From an uncultured Brachyspira sp. (GTDB lineage Bacteria; Spirochaetota; Brachyspiria; Brachyspirales; Brachyspiraceae), in the NCBI RefSeq assembly GCF_944388875.1, contig NZ_CALXKQ010000023.1, positions 1 to 43,897 of the forward strand: a DNA stretch of 43,897 nt. The letters are read 5' to 3'. A program made the translations under genes and the position numbers. Positions 31,432 through 39,341 of the stretch are shown here, in pieces; position 1 is the stretch's first letter, and each line of letters starts with the position of its first letter. The notes under the pieces are model-generated. The model was not told the origin of the DNA. It ran no database searches and was given only the letters and a program-made list of their open reading frames with translations.

Positions 31432-33174
31432 TTAGAATTTAAATAGCTTATCATCTTGAGATAATGATAAGGTTGTATATTTATCTACATCTATTTCAGG
31501 CGGTAGTTTATCTTTTAAAACAGATATTATGTATTGACAGTTAATATTATTTAATACATCTAATACTAAATTATTTATTTGATTATTATGAACTTTTTCC
31601 ATTTCATCAAGTAATATAAAATGTAAACATTTTATATTATTTTTATCTGCAAATAGTATATATGATAAATCAAATGCTTCTATTTGTGTTATTTTTCTCC
31701 CTGAACCAGAAGGTTTATTTTCATATGGTATAATATTAATAGTATAATTCTTAACTTTACTTTTATCTTCCTTTTCTTCTAAAGTAAGAACCAATTTTTC
31801 TCCATATAATTTGTATGATATTTCAGAAAAAATATCATTAAACTCTGTAATTTTTTTAGATATTAAATCACTATAAGAAACATTTTCTTCTTCTATAGCT
31901 TTTAATCTTTTATTTATTTCATTAATATTAGAATTAGAATCTTTCCACATAGATAATTTTGATTCCAATGTACCTCTATCTTCGTAAAGTATATTTAATT
32001 CATTTATAATGAGATTTAATTCCTCTATAGTAGAACTTTTTTTCAAAATATTAGTATAATGTTTTTCTTCTTCTAAAAGTTCATTTAATTCTAATTCCAA
32101 ATGAATTATTTTGGATTCTAAATCAGGAAGTTCTTTTGTAATAAAACTGATTTTATTAACTATCATAGAATTATGAAACTTAAGTGTATCATCAAAACTT
32201 TTATGTATATTTGGAATAAATTTTTTAACTTCCTCATACAGATACTTTATATATTCAATATCTATATTTACTTTATTATTTTCTAGTTCATTTTTGCTTT
32301 CAATAATTAGATTTTTTCTCATATTTAATGCTGAAATATCTGTGTTCAAACGATTAATATTTCTTTTTATATTATCTAATTTATTTAAATCTTCTTTATA
32401 ATTTTCATTAATATTTAAATTATCTTTCAACTTTTCTTTTTCTTCAATTTCTTTATTCTTTAAATGTAATTTTTGTTCTAAAACAGCCAATGAACCATCT
32501 TTTTCTAACCTTGATTGCAATTTTTCTTCTAAATCTTTTTGTGATTTTAATTGAGCTTTTTCTTGTGATAAATTAGAATGTATCCCAAACCAAAATAAAT
32601 ATAAAGCTTCATATTCTGTAGATTTTGTAGCGGGATGCAATACTTTTACTATATTTTCAAGTCTTATTTTTTCATACCTTATATTTTTTGATATAATTTG
32701 TCTAAAGCTTGGTTTGTTATAATCATAATTAAATATTAATTTATTTAATAGCAACCCAGCATTAGATTCATCATTGTTAGAACTATAACTAACATCTTTA
32801 TTGTTTATAGTACATATTTTTTCTTTATTTGATAAAAAATTGCGTTTTATTATAATATTATTGGATTTATTATCATTTAAGTTGTCTGTCAATATTAATG
32901 TAATTAATACTTTGTTTTTTATTAGAAAATCTTTGATTGTATATGTTCCATCATCAGTTTCACCAAATTCATTATCTTTATATATATTTTTTCCATCTCC
33001 GCCTAAACAAAAATCTATTAATTTTAATAAAGTAGTTTTTCCAACATCGTTTCCAGATGAAGTTTTATCTTCTTTTGGTGTATTATCAAGTATTAAATTT
33101 AATCCCATATGAAATGGGATTTCTCTTATTATTTCACCATCATTCTTTTCTATTAGTATTTTTTTTATAAACAT
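31432..33174 (-). CDS. DUF2326-type SMC-like ABC ATPase of an ABC-3C system
   Basis: 580 residues. Walker A is SGNDVGKTTLLKLIDF (near residue 42). Two long coiled-coil arms occupy about 200-460. The C-terminal DUF2326 domain contains SGSGRKITQIEAFDLSYILF (ABC-signature region) and a Walker B-like HFILLDEMEKV. In the ABC-three-component systems described by comparative genomics, this ATPase senses or grips DNA and controls the effector through a middle component. It is the last gene of a four-gene operon and overlaps the middle-component gene by 10 bases. Confidence 0.85.
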   Translation of the reverse strand: MFIKKILIEKNDGEIIREIPFHMGLNLILDNTPKEDKTSSGNDVGKTTLLKLIDFCLGGDGKNIYKDNEFGETDDGTYTIKDFLIKNKVLITLILTDNLNDNKSNNIIIKRNFLSNKEKICTINNKDVSYSSNNDESNAGLLLNKLIFNYDYNKPSFRQIISKNIRYEKIRLENIVKVLHPATKSTEYEALYLFWFGIHSNLSQEKAQLKSQKDLEEKLQSRLEKDGSLAVLEQKLHLKNKEIEEKEKLKDNLNINENYKEDLNKLDNIKRNINRLNTDISALNMRKNLIIESKNELENNKVNIDIEYIKYLYEEVKKFIPNIHKSFDDTLKFHNSMIVNKISFITKELPDLESKIIHLELELNELLEEEKHYTNILKKSSTIEELNLIINELNILYEDRGTLESKLSMWKDSNSNINEINKRLKAIEEENVSYSDLISKKITEFNDIFSEISYKLYGEKLVLTLEEKEDKSKVKNYTINIIPYENKPSGSGRKITQIEAFDLSYILFADKNNIKCLHFILLDEMEKVHNNQINNLVLDVLNNINCQYIISVLKDKLPPEIDVDKYTTLSLSQDDKLFKF

Positions 33175-33395
33175 ATCTTTATCTCTTCATCTTCTATGTT
33201 TAAAATATCTATCATAAATAACCAATCAAAAGAAAAAAGTAATAAAGACATAGATATATTTTCTTTTTTATTTACTTCTTTATATACCTCTATGATATCC
33301 AATTTATCAGTATTTTGTTTCTTTAATACTTCTATAACTAGAGCCCCAACATAATATAGATTTTTATTTGGAGTTATATCTTTACTCACTATCAT
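33165..33395 (-). CDS. ABC-3C middle component (MC6-like)
   Basis: 76 residues. KNLYYVGALVIEVLKK followed by LDIIEVYKEV and SFDWLFMIDILNIEDEEI matches the winged-helix pattern of small ABC-3C middle components, closest in my judgement to type 6. It would link the effector to the ATPase. Both neighbours overlap it (1 and 10 bases), so strict stoichiometric expression is likely. Confidence 0.72.
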   Translation of the reverse strand: MIVSKDITPNKNLYYVGALVIEVLKKQNTDKLDIIEVYKEVNKKENISMSLLLFSFDWLFMIDILNIEDEEIKICL

Positions 33396-34207
33396 TATTT
33401 AGGCTCCTCTAATATTTTACATCTAATAAAAGCATCTACAAGAATAATAGGTAAAGCAATATATACATCGTCTTCTTCTACATTGGATAAACAATTTTCT
33501 ATTCTTTCTTTTATATTATCAAATATATTATCGCTATTTTCTCTTATAATATTTATATCGTTTGTTCCATTATAATTTTCCTTTATCTCATCTATATAAA
33601 ATTGTCTAATTTTTCTTAATAATTTTGTTTTTTTAAAAGAATTGAAATTTTCTAATTCTTTATATATAGCATCTATCTTTCCATAATATACTTTGTATTC
33701 ATCTATATATATTTTATTATGTTTTAAATTATTATATAATATTTTATTATCTATATCAAAAATTTCTGCCTTATTATCATAATCTAAATTATCTACATCC
33801 ATATTAGCAATATGTTCTATAGCTATTTCAAGTACCCCATTATTTTCATTAATTTTTTTAGAAATGGCTTCTGATTCTCGTTTTGTTTTCCATTGATGTA
33901 ATAAATCTATAGTATATTTTTCAGGTGATTTATCTATTTGAGTGTGGCAATTAGGGCACAAAAGAATTAAATTATGAAAATCCTTTAATTCTTTTTCAGA
34001 AATATTAGGGTTAGCTCTTGGACCTTTTTCAGAATGTGCAATTATATGAGCAATATAACCAATATTGATATATTTTCCATTTTCATTTATAAAAATATTT
34101 TTATTACAATCTGGATTATAACATCTATTTAAACTGAGTGCATGTAATTTTTTTAATGTTAATATACTATATGATCTTGGTTTTTGTTTATTATCATTAT
34201 TTTTCAT
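33395..34207 (-). CDS. HNH nuclease effector with ABC-3C C-terminal domain
   Basis: 270 residues. The N-terminal HNH domain has a zinc site (CYNPDC, later CPNCH), AHIIAHSEKGPRANP and NLILLCPNCHTQID, with the His-Asn-His positions intact. The C-terminal 130 residues are helical and without known catalytic motifs, as expected for the ABC-3C interaction domain (VYIALPIILVDAFIRCK at the end). It would cut DNA when activated by phage infection. It starts four bases after the RHH gene and overlaps the middle component by one. Confidence 0.82.
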   Translation of the reverse strand: MKNNDNKQKPRSYSILTLKKLHALSLNRCYNPDCNKNIFINENGKYINIGYIAHIIAHSEKGPRANPNISEKELKDFHNLILLCPNCHTQIDKSPEKYTIDLLHQWKTKRESEAISKKINENNGVLEIAIEHIANMDVDNLDYDNKAEIFDIDNKILYNNLKHNKIYIDEYKVYYGKIDAIYKELENFNSFKKTKLLRKIRQFYIDEIKENYNGTNDINIIRENSDNIFDNIKERIENCLSNVEEDDVYIALPIILVDAFIRCKILEEPK

Positions 34208-34210
34208 AAT

Positions 34211-34399
34211 CTACTCTTTAATTAATTTTGCAAGAGTAACTTTACGTACATACTGCCCAACACTTAAATTTTCTTTCTGAGCATAAGTATTAATAAGATT
34301 ATACATCTCTTTGGTAAGCCTAAACATAACTCTTATATCAGCTTTTTCACTTCCATGTATTTTTCTGCCAGCTCCATTTCTAGCTCCACCTCTTGGCAT
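34211..34399 (-). CDS. Ribbon-helix-helix repressor of the defence operon
   Basis: 62 residues from the ATG at 34399, where AAGGAT is well placed; a longer frame to 34441 is rejected. It opens RGGARNGAGRK, the same motif as the 31155 gene, then an RHH fold: IRVMFRLTKEMYNLINTYA, SVGQYVRKVTLAKL. It is first in the defence operon and directly follows an operator-like inverted repeat that covers the -35 regions of the divergent promoters, so it probably silences the operon in the lysogen. Confidence 0.85.
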   Translation of the reverse strand: MPRGGARNGAGRKIHGSEKADIRVMFRLTKEMYNLINTYAQKENLSVGQYVRKVTLAKLIKE

Positions 34400-34429
34400 A
34401 AAGATATCCTTTTTATTTGATATAATTAT

Positions 34430-34500
34430 AGTATATAGCATTTATTTGAAAAAGTCCACTTTATTCAATAAAAAACATGTATGAATAAGGTTGACTTTTT
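34430..34500. promoter_or_regulatory. Divergent promoters inside a long inverted repeat
   Basis: Leftward: TGGACT (34458-34453), 17 bp, TATACT (34435-34430), facing the RHH gene. Rightward: TTGACT at 34491-34496 with a weak -10. The two -35 boxes sit in the arms of an imperfect inverted repeat, AAAAAGTCCACTTTATTC (from 34449) and GAATAAGGTTGACTTTTT (to 34500). A good candidate operator for the RHH protein. Confidence 0.7.
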
Positions 34501-34582
34501 TTATAATTAATATATCTTAAACAAATCATTTAGATAAAATTCTAAAGATTACAATATAGTTATTAGGTATAAGGAACTTATT

Positions 34583-35665
34583 ATGAATAATATATATTTT
34601 GATGAAGCTGGTAATACAGGATTTCAGTTATTAAATGAAGAACAGCCTATATATATATTATCAGGAAATACTTTAGAAGAAACAGAGTCTAAAAATATAT
34701 TAGAAAAATATTTTTCTGATATAGAAAAATTACATTTTGTTAAATTAAAAAAAAATTCTAAGGGAAAAAAAGAATTAATTAATTTTATAAAAAAAGAAAT
34801 GAATTCATTGAATAGTTATTTTTATACTTCTATTATACATAAAGAATTTTTTTTACTCATACAAATATTAGATCACATTATTGAGCCTCAAATGTATAGA
34901 GATGGTATAGATTATTATGATAGAGGATTTCATATAGCATTTTCTAATATAATGTTTTTTTCTTTACCTGTAGTTTGTGATAAAAATATACTTCATAATA
35001 TGTATATGAAATATTTAAAAATGATAAGAATAAAAGATGAAAAAACAATTAAAAATTTTGAAGAGGAATTATATAAATTAATTGATACATGTAAAAATGA
35101 TGATATAAAAAGATTTATCCAAATTTTAACAATGTATGAAGATTTGAATGAATATGTAAATAGTGAATCTACTAATAGTTTAGATCCATCTATGCATGCA
35201 TTAGTCAGCATATGTTTATATTTAAATGAAAAATATAATGATGGATTTACTGTATGCCATGACCAATCAAATATGATATATAATCAAGAAGATAAACTTT
35301 TATTCTTATCAAATAAAAAAATTCCAAATGTTAAAATAGGGTATGGTAAATTTAAATCTATACTTCCATTAAAAATATTAAATGTTAAATTTTTAAATAG
35401 TGAAGAAAGTTATTCCATTAAATTATGTGATATTATTTCTGGAATTTTGTTTTCATATGTAAGAAATATTTTAAATGAAAAATTTGATAATGAATTATTT
35501 AATGATGAAATAAAATCTATTTGTAAAGAATGGAAATATACACATATGGTATATCCATCAATAGAGAATGTAAAACCAATTGAAGATATGAAGAAAGAAA
35601 ATGGAGATATAAATTTACTAGATTTTTTTGCTGAAAATGATTTTGGTATGAGATTTAAAATATAA
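34583..35665 (+). CDS. DUF3800 protein
   Basis: 360 residues. The N-terminal YFDEAGNTGFQLL is the defining Asp-Glu-Ala-Gly motif of DUF3800, a predicted RNase H-like family often found near mobile elements and defence systems. Other acidic points are HDQSNMIYNQEDKL and SYSIKLCDIISGIL. It is longer than many family members (usually 220-300). It is divergent from the ABC-3C operon and shares its operator region, so the two are probably co-regulated. Nuclease activity is predicted for the family but not shown here. Confidence 0.82.
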   Translation: MNNIYFDEAGNTGFQLLNEEQPIYILSGNTLEETESKNILEKYFSDIEKLHFVKLKKNSKGKKELINFIKKEMNSLNSYFYTSIIHKEFFLLIQILDHIIEPQMYRDGIDYYDRGFHIAFSNIMFFSLPVVCDKNILHNMYMKYLKMIRIKDEKTIKNFEEELYKLIDTCKNDDIKRFIQILTMYEDLNEYVNSESTNSLDPSMHALVSICLYLNEKYNDGFTVCHDQSNMIYNQEDKLLFLSNKKIPNVKIGYGKFKSILPLKILNVKFLNSEESYSIKLCDIISGILFSYVRNILNEKFDNELFNDEIKSICKEWKYTHMVYPSIENVKPIEDMKKENGDINLLDFFAENDFGMRFKI

Positions 35666-35690
35666 TCTAACTTATAATTATTATATAATA

Positions 35691-35708
35691 CGATAACAGT
35701 AATTATCG
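35691..35708. terminator. Terminator between DUF3800 and integrase units
   Basis: CGATAA and TTATCG pair around six bases between convergent genes. The core and the flanking CAACAC echo the hairpin at 31395-31422. Confidence 0.6.
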
Positions 35709-35719
35709 CAACACTGTAT

Positions 35720-35848
35720 CTAATTGATATAATCTAAAATAAGTTTTTTTATATACTTACGTACACTCATATTATTTTCTTTAGCTAATCTTTTTAATAG
35801 CTTATATTCTTTATATGTGAATCTGCAAACTATTAATCTTTTTTTCAT
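35720..35848 (-). CDS. Mini ribbon-helix-helix protein coupled to Int2
   Basis: 42 residues, FTYKEYKLLKRLAKENNMSV then RKYIKKLILDYIN. This is nearly a bare RHH helical hairpin preceded by one short strand (RLIVCRF). Its ATG overlaps the integrase stop by one base (TAATG), so it is translated by coupling. It may be an excisionase-like directionality factor or a repressor. Short genes after integrases often have this role, but the fold alone does not prove it. Confidence 0.65.
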   Translation of the reverse strand: MKKRLIVCRFTYKEYKLLKRLAKENNMSVRKYIKKLILDYIN

Positions 35849-36774
35849 TATTCTACCTCTAAACTTTTTAAGTATATTCCTGTTATAGCTATACTGCTAT
35901 GATTTAATGCCTGTCTAATAAGTTCTATGTCTTTAGTTTGTTTGTATAGAGTAACAGCAAAATAATGCCTTATATCATGTATAGAGTAGGCAGCTTTTAT
36001 TTTGCCTTGTTTATATAAACGCTTTGAACTCCTATAAAAAATGTTTCTTATCACTTCAGAACTTTTATTTTTGAAAGGCTTATCAAAAGAAAGATTGTTC
36101 TTTTTTAATTCTTTTATAACTTTGTCAGTAACTTTCCAGCTTATTTCTTTTCCTTTTGAATATGAATAATATTTATTATTTCTTATTTCTAATTTAGGTA
36201 AAGCACCAACACGCACACCGCATTCCATTATAAAAATGATGGCCACTTTTATAAGCGGATCTGATATATCTTTAATTATTAATTCAATTTCTTTTTTAGT
36301 TGGTACTTCCAAACGTTTTTTATTTTTCACAGGAGGACGAGTTTTTGTCCCTCGAAAAGGATTTTTAATAAATGGATATCTTCTTTCTAAAAAAGAAAAG
36401 AAAGAGGAACAGGAAGAAACTAATGCACGTATACTTAAATTAGAAAGCTCGCTTGAATTAACTTCTGTTATAAAGTCATCAGCTTCTCTTGCTTTAATAA
36501 ATAAAATATTTTTATTATTCATATTACAGTATTCCTCTAGTTTATTAAGTCCGTTTTTATACTGTCTTTTTGTGTGATTGCTTTTTGTTTTTGAACATTG
36601 CTTAAAAAAGTTTTCTTTCTCTGTTTCATAATCTATCTGCTTAATAAGCTGCTCTTCCTTCATATAATCAAGTATATTTAAATAGTTAGCTTGTTTGTAA
36701 AGAAGTTCTGCTTGCTCTTGGCTTATTATATTATTCCTTTTTAATATTAATTCATTCTTTTTTTTAGAAGACAT
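35848..36774 (-). CDS. Second tyrosine recombinase/integrase (Int2)
   Basis: 308 residues. The core-binding part (about 60-145) includes SNHTKRQYKNGLNKLEEYC. The catalytic residues are Arg in CGVRVGALPK, Lys in YSKGKEISWK, His-Arg in HDIRHYFAV, His in LNHSSIAIT and Tyr in GIYLKSL. It differs clearly from Int1. GGAAAGG precedes the start. It closes the accessory island on the right, so it may have brought in that block, or may be the phage integrase while Int1 serves another purpose. Confidence 0.9.
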   Translation of the reverse strand: MSSKKKNELILKRNNIISQEQAELLYKQANYLNILDYMKEEQLIKQIDYETEKENFFKQCSKTKSNHTKRQYKNGLNKLEEYCNMNNKNILFIKAREADDFITEVNSSELSNLSIRALVSSCSSFFSFLERRYPFIKNPFRGTKTRPPVKNKKRLEVPTKKEIELIIKDISDPLIKVAIIFIMECGVRVGALPKLEIRNNKYYSYSKGKEISWKVTDKVIKELKKNNLSFDKPFKNKSSEVIRNIFYRSSKRLYKQGKIKAAYSIHDIRHYFAVTLYKQTKDIELIRQALNHSSIAITGIYLKSLEVE

Positions 36775-36844
36775 GTTTATACCTTTCCATAAATTAAAGG
36801 CAAAAGCCCTTATATATAGAAAAGAATATAAACTTTTATAACTT

Positions 36845-37012
36845 CTAATTTAATTTTATTACTATATCACAAAGCAAAGCAGCAATATTTGATAAAAAGA
36901 AACAAAGCAAATAGAACGCCTTAGCAATGTCATTTTTAGATGTTATACTAATAAAAATACATATAACACTGAATATTCCAAAACATATAGATCCGATTTG
37001 ATAAACCATCAT
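36845..37012 (-). CDS. Small two-helix membrane protein
   Basis: 55 residues, two hydrophobic segments: IGSICFGIFSVICIFISI and FYLLCFFLSNIAALLC, separated by a charged turn (TSKNDIAKA). Three or four Cys lie in the membrane parts. The start overlaps the preceding gene by 4 bases (ATGA). It is the last gene of the early series. The role is unknown; a membrane-acting early protein is plausible. Confidence 0.6.
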   Translation of the reverse strand: MMVYQIGSICFGIFSVICIFISITSKNDIAKAFYLLCFFLSNIAALLCDIVIKLN

Positions 37013-37239
37013 TTTATAACCTTATTCAATATATTTTCTACTGCCTGCATATAAAACTCTAAACTATGATTACACTCTAATCTTTCATTATTAATAGTTA
37101 CAAACAGTTCATTTTTCTTTTTTAGTTTTTTATAACTAACATTAATATTTTTATATTTATATTTTATTACTCCTAAAATATCATTCATTCTTCTGAACTC
37201 ATCATTTACATCATTATAATTAATAACAGCTTTAATCAT
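37009..37239 (-). CDS. Small unknown early protein
   Basis: 76 residues, basic, beta-rich N-terminal half (NVSYKKLKKKNELFVTINN) and a helical C-terminus (SLEFYMQAVENILNKVI). No known motif is visible. It starts four bases after the previous gene and overlaps the next by 4, so it is well embedded in the operon. Confidence 0.6.
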   Translation of the reverse strand: MIKAVINYNDVNDEFRRMNDILGVIKYKYKNINVSYKKLKKKNELFVTINNERLECNHSLEFYMQAVENILNKVIK

Positions 37240-37243
37240 TTTT

Positions 37244-37447
37244 TTATATCTCTTTTACTAAATCAAATAATGATATTAGAATATTATAATATTTATTATA
37301 TTCATCTTCAGTTTCACATTCTATTGTTGTAGGCAATCCGCTGTCTAAAGTAAATATTTTTATAGTACTTTTATTTTCATCAAAATAAATGTTTGATATA
37401 CAATTTATATTGATTAAATATTTTTGAATAAAAACACCTTTAATCAT
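37244..37447 (-). CDS. Small unknown early protein
   Basis: 67 residues. Composed of alternating beta strands (IYFDENKSTIKIFTLDSG, TTIECETEDEY) and a final helix (NKYYNILISLFDLVKEI). No signature is recognised. Neighbours lie four bases away on each side. The composition (net acidic) is like other small early phage proteins. Confidence 0.6.
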   Translation of the reverse strand: MIKGVFIQKYLININCISNIYFDENKSTIKIFTLDSGLPTTIECETEDEYNKYYNILISLFDLVKEI

Positions 37448-37450
37448 AAA

Positions 37451-37639
37451 TTAATCCTCATCTTCAAAAATAATCCTTGTTGGTAATCCCGACTTTGCAA
37501 TTCTTAAAATACAATCTTCACATATATTTAATTTCTTTTCTTTTGATTTTATTTCTTTACCTTCTTTAGTTTTAGCTTCAATAGTTACTGTCGTTTCTGG
37601 TAAATCATCAAAATTATTCTTACATATACTGCAAATCAT
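37451..37639 (-). CDS. Small zinc-ribbon protein
   Basis: 62 residues. MICSICKNNF at the start and CEDCILRIAK near the end supply two CxxC pairs, a compact zinc ribbon joined by a Lys/Glu-rich hairpin. Such proteins commonly bind nucleic acid or another protein. It ends just before the gene at 37244 and lies downstream of the methylase-like gene. Confidence 0.68.
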   Translation of the reverse strand: MICSICKNNFDDLPETTVTIEAKTKEGKEIKSKEKKLNICEDCILRIAKSGLPTRIIFEDED

Positions 37640-37649
37640 TTTATAACCT

Positions 37650-38387
37650 CTAGTTATTAGATAAAGACTGCATATCTTTTATTGCTGCTAACATCTTATT
37701 ACAATGTTCTTCTATTTGAAGTCTTTGACTGCATCTATTTAAAATATATCCGAGTGTATAAAACCTATCAAAAACTTCCATACTTAATGTATTGCAATGC
37801 TGTATTAAAGCGGAAGCTCCTATTAAGTTTAATTGTATGAATGACATATATACGCACATCAAATCTACATCATTAATACTCCATATTAATTTTTCTGAAT
37901 AATTATAGCCTAGTTCCTCTGCTATCTGACATGAAGCTATAACAATTCCTCCGCTTCCTGCTGCTGGTTCATTGCAGTGAATAAAATCTTTATTTTCTAA
38001 TAATGATTTATCAAAATTAATTTTATTCATACAGTATGATAATTCATAAGGCGTAAAAAATTGACCTTTGAAATCATTTTTTAATTCAAGCTCTTGAAAT
38101 AAAACTCCTAATACATCCTGATATCTATTATTCTGATATTCATTTGCTAATTCTAATTTAAATGCATTAAAAAGCTCCATTTCGTTTTCATCATAAGTAA
38201 CAGCGATTTTTTTAAATTGCTCTATTCTTTTTTTCTTATCTTCAATATTAAAACTTATTTCTATAGCAATATTTAATGCTGTCATAGCTATAAAGTCATA
38301 AAATACTTTAGCTATAGTATGTTTATAAGAAACATCTTTTAATATGTTATATAGATTTTTATATTTAGATGATCTTAATTTTTTCAT
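37650..38387 (-). CDS. N6-adenine methylase-like protein lacking the catalytic motif
   Basis: 245 residues. It keeps the start of the HsdM-type methyltransferase core: DFKGQFFTPYELSYCM (near 108), SAM-binding NEPAAGSGGIVIASC (near 138) and NDVDLMCVYMSFIQLNLIG (near 170). The expected NPPF/DPPY motif after it is absent, and the protein ends after a short helical tail. It could be a phage-type truncated family that binds SAM or DNA without methylating, an inhibitor of type I enzymes, or use an unusual motif. Confidence 0.75.
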   Translation of the reverse strand: MKKLRSSKYKNLYNILKDVSYKHTIAKVFYDFIAMTALNIAIEISFNIEDKKKRIEQFKKIAVTYDENEMELFNAFKLELANEYQNNRYQDVLGVLFQELELKNDFKGQFFTPYELSYCMNKINFDKSLLENKDFIHCNEPAAGSGGIVIASCQIAEELGYNYSEKLIWSINDVDLMCVYMSFIQLNLIGASALIQHCNTLSMEVFDRFYTLGYILNRCSQRLQIEEHCNKMLAAIKDMQSLSNN

Positions 38388-38614
38388 TTTTTATTCCTTT
38401 CATTATTTTTCATATATTTATATAAAGTTCCTTTATTATCTTTAACTTTATACAATATATCCAAAACAACATCCTCAGGTTTTTTCTTACTTTTTATAGC
38501 AGTTTGATATATTAGTGTCATATATCCTATTATTACATCATCATAACAGCCTTTTATTTTTCCAACGCTTTCATTTTCTTTTGTATTATCAAAGACTATA
38601 ATAGTATCTTTCAT
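38384..38614 (-). CDS. Small unknown early protein
   Basis: 76 residues. N-terminal strand and acidic turn (IIVFDNTKENESVG), then a helix (GYMTLIYQTAIKSKKKPEDV) and a Lys/Asn-rich end. Its 3' end overlaps the methylase-like gene by 4 bases, which points to translational coupling with it. The family is unknown. Confidence 0.6.
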   Translation of the reverse strand: MKDTIIVFDNTKENESVGKIKGCYDDVIIGYMTLIYQTAIKSKKKPEDVVLDILYKVKDNKGTLYKYMKNNERNKK

Positions 38615-38629
38615 TTTTATACCTATTTA

Positions 38630-38806
38630 TCAAATAACTGGTTTATAATCAATATTTTTAATCTTTATAGATGTTAGTTTATTATAAAAACTGCATTTTT
38701 TAGTATCTCTTAAATCTATATATTTATTAAGTATATTACAAAAGAAAGTGTTTTCTTTTCTATTAAAGCAATTTATACATTGTTCTTTATATTTTGTATT
38801 TGACAT
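38630..38806 (-). CDS. Small Cys-containing early protein
   Basis: 58 residues, too short for many callers. CINCFNRK, FFCNIL and KKCSFYNK give four or more Cys, enough for a zinc-binding site of the kind CxxC-(n)-C-(n)-C. AGGAGTGAATTAAT is well placed before the ATG, which supports translation. It starts a few dozen bases past a strong hairpin. Its role is unknown. Confidence 0.62.
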   Translation of the reverse strand: MSNTKYKEQCINCFNRKENTFFCNILNKYIDLRDTKKCSFYNKLTSIKIKNIDYKPVI

Positions 38807-38861
38807 ATTAATTCACTCCTTAATAATCAAAAAGCATTTTATTGCCTTTTATTATTGCTAA

Positions 38862-38921
38862 AGCTAAAAAACTCGTAATAAGCTCCTGTATCTTTCAGAT
38901 ACAGGCACTCGTTTTTTAGCT
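38862..38921. terminator. Nested hairpin between early genes
   Basis: Outer arms AGCTAAAAAAC and GTTTTTTAGCT (11 bp) enclose an inner stem CCTGTATCT/AGATACAGG with a 3-base loop. T runs flank it on both strands. It probably ends or attenuates the upstream early transcript. Confidence 0.75.
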
Positions 38922-38929
38922 TTATATTT

Positions 38930-39328
38930 TTAATCCTCAAAAAGAAACTTGTTGCCTTCAATATCCACTTTATCACCGTCTGCATCATAGTCCCATCTGT
39001 TTATATTATCTGCATCTACACTTAATGGATCTTCTTCACACTCCTCATCTATTCTATAATTTGAATCATCTTCATCTTCTCCGAAAGATATTATCTCATT
39101 GTTTTCTTTTAATGTGTCTTCAAAAGATTTATTTTCTATTTCAGCAATTTCTTTTTGTATATCTTTTTTTTGATTTTTAAGCTCAGTCTTCTTTGATATT
39201 TCTTTATTACTATTTTTTAATATAAATCTCTGTATAGCATTCATTACAGTGTTAGCTTCTGCTTTATCATCAGACATAAAAGTTATGCCAAAACGCCCAT
39301 TATTTTCTATAAAGTTTAGTTCTCTCAT
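38930..39328 (-). CDS. Acidic early protein
   Basis: 132 residues. A short N-terminal domain (MRELNFIENNGRFGITFMSD), a helix (NTVMNAIQRFILKN), a Lys/Glu coil and a strongly acidic C-terminal third (GEDEDDSNYRIDEECEED). The charge pattern resembles single-strand-binding or DNA-mimic proteins but there is no fold signature. It follows a small Cys-rich gene and precedes a strong hairpin. Confidence 0.6.
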   Translation of the reverse strand: MRELNFIENNGRFGITFMSDDKAEANTVMNAIQRFILKNSNKEISKKTELKNQKKDIQKEIAEIENKSFEDTLKENNEIISFGEDEDDSNYRIDEECEEDPLSVDADNINRWDYDADGDKVDIEGNKFLFED

Positions 39329-39341
39329 TGCTGGTGCTCCA

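Noticed and set aside
34993-35211. Minus-strand frame within the DUF3800 gene
   Set aside because: A shadow of the DUF3800 frame with no start signal or domain.
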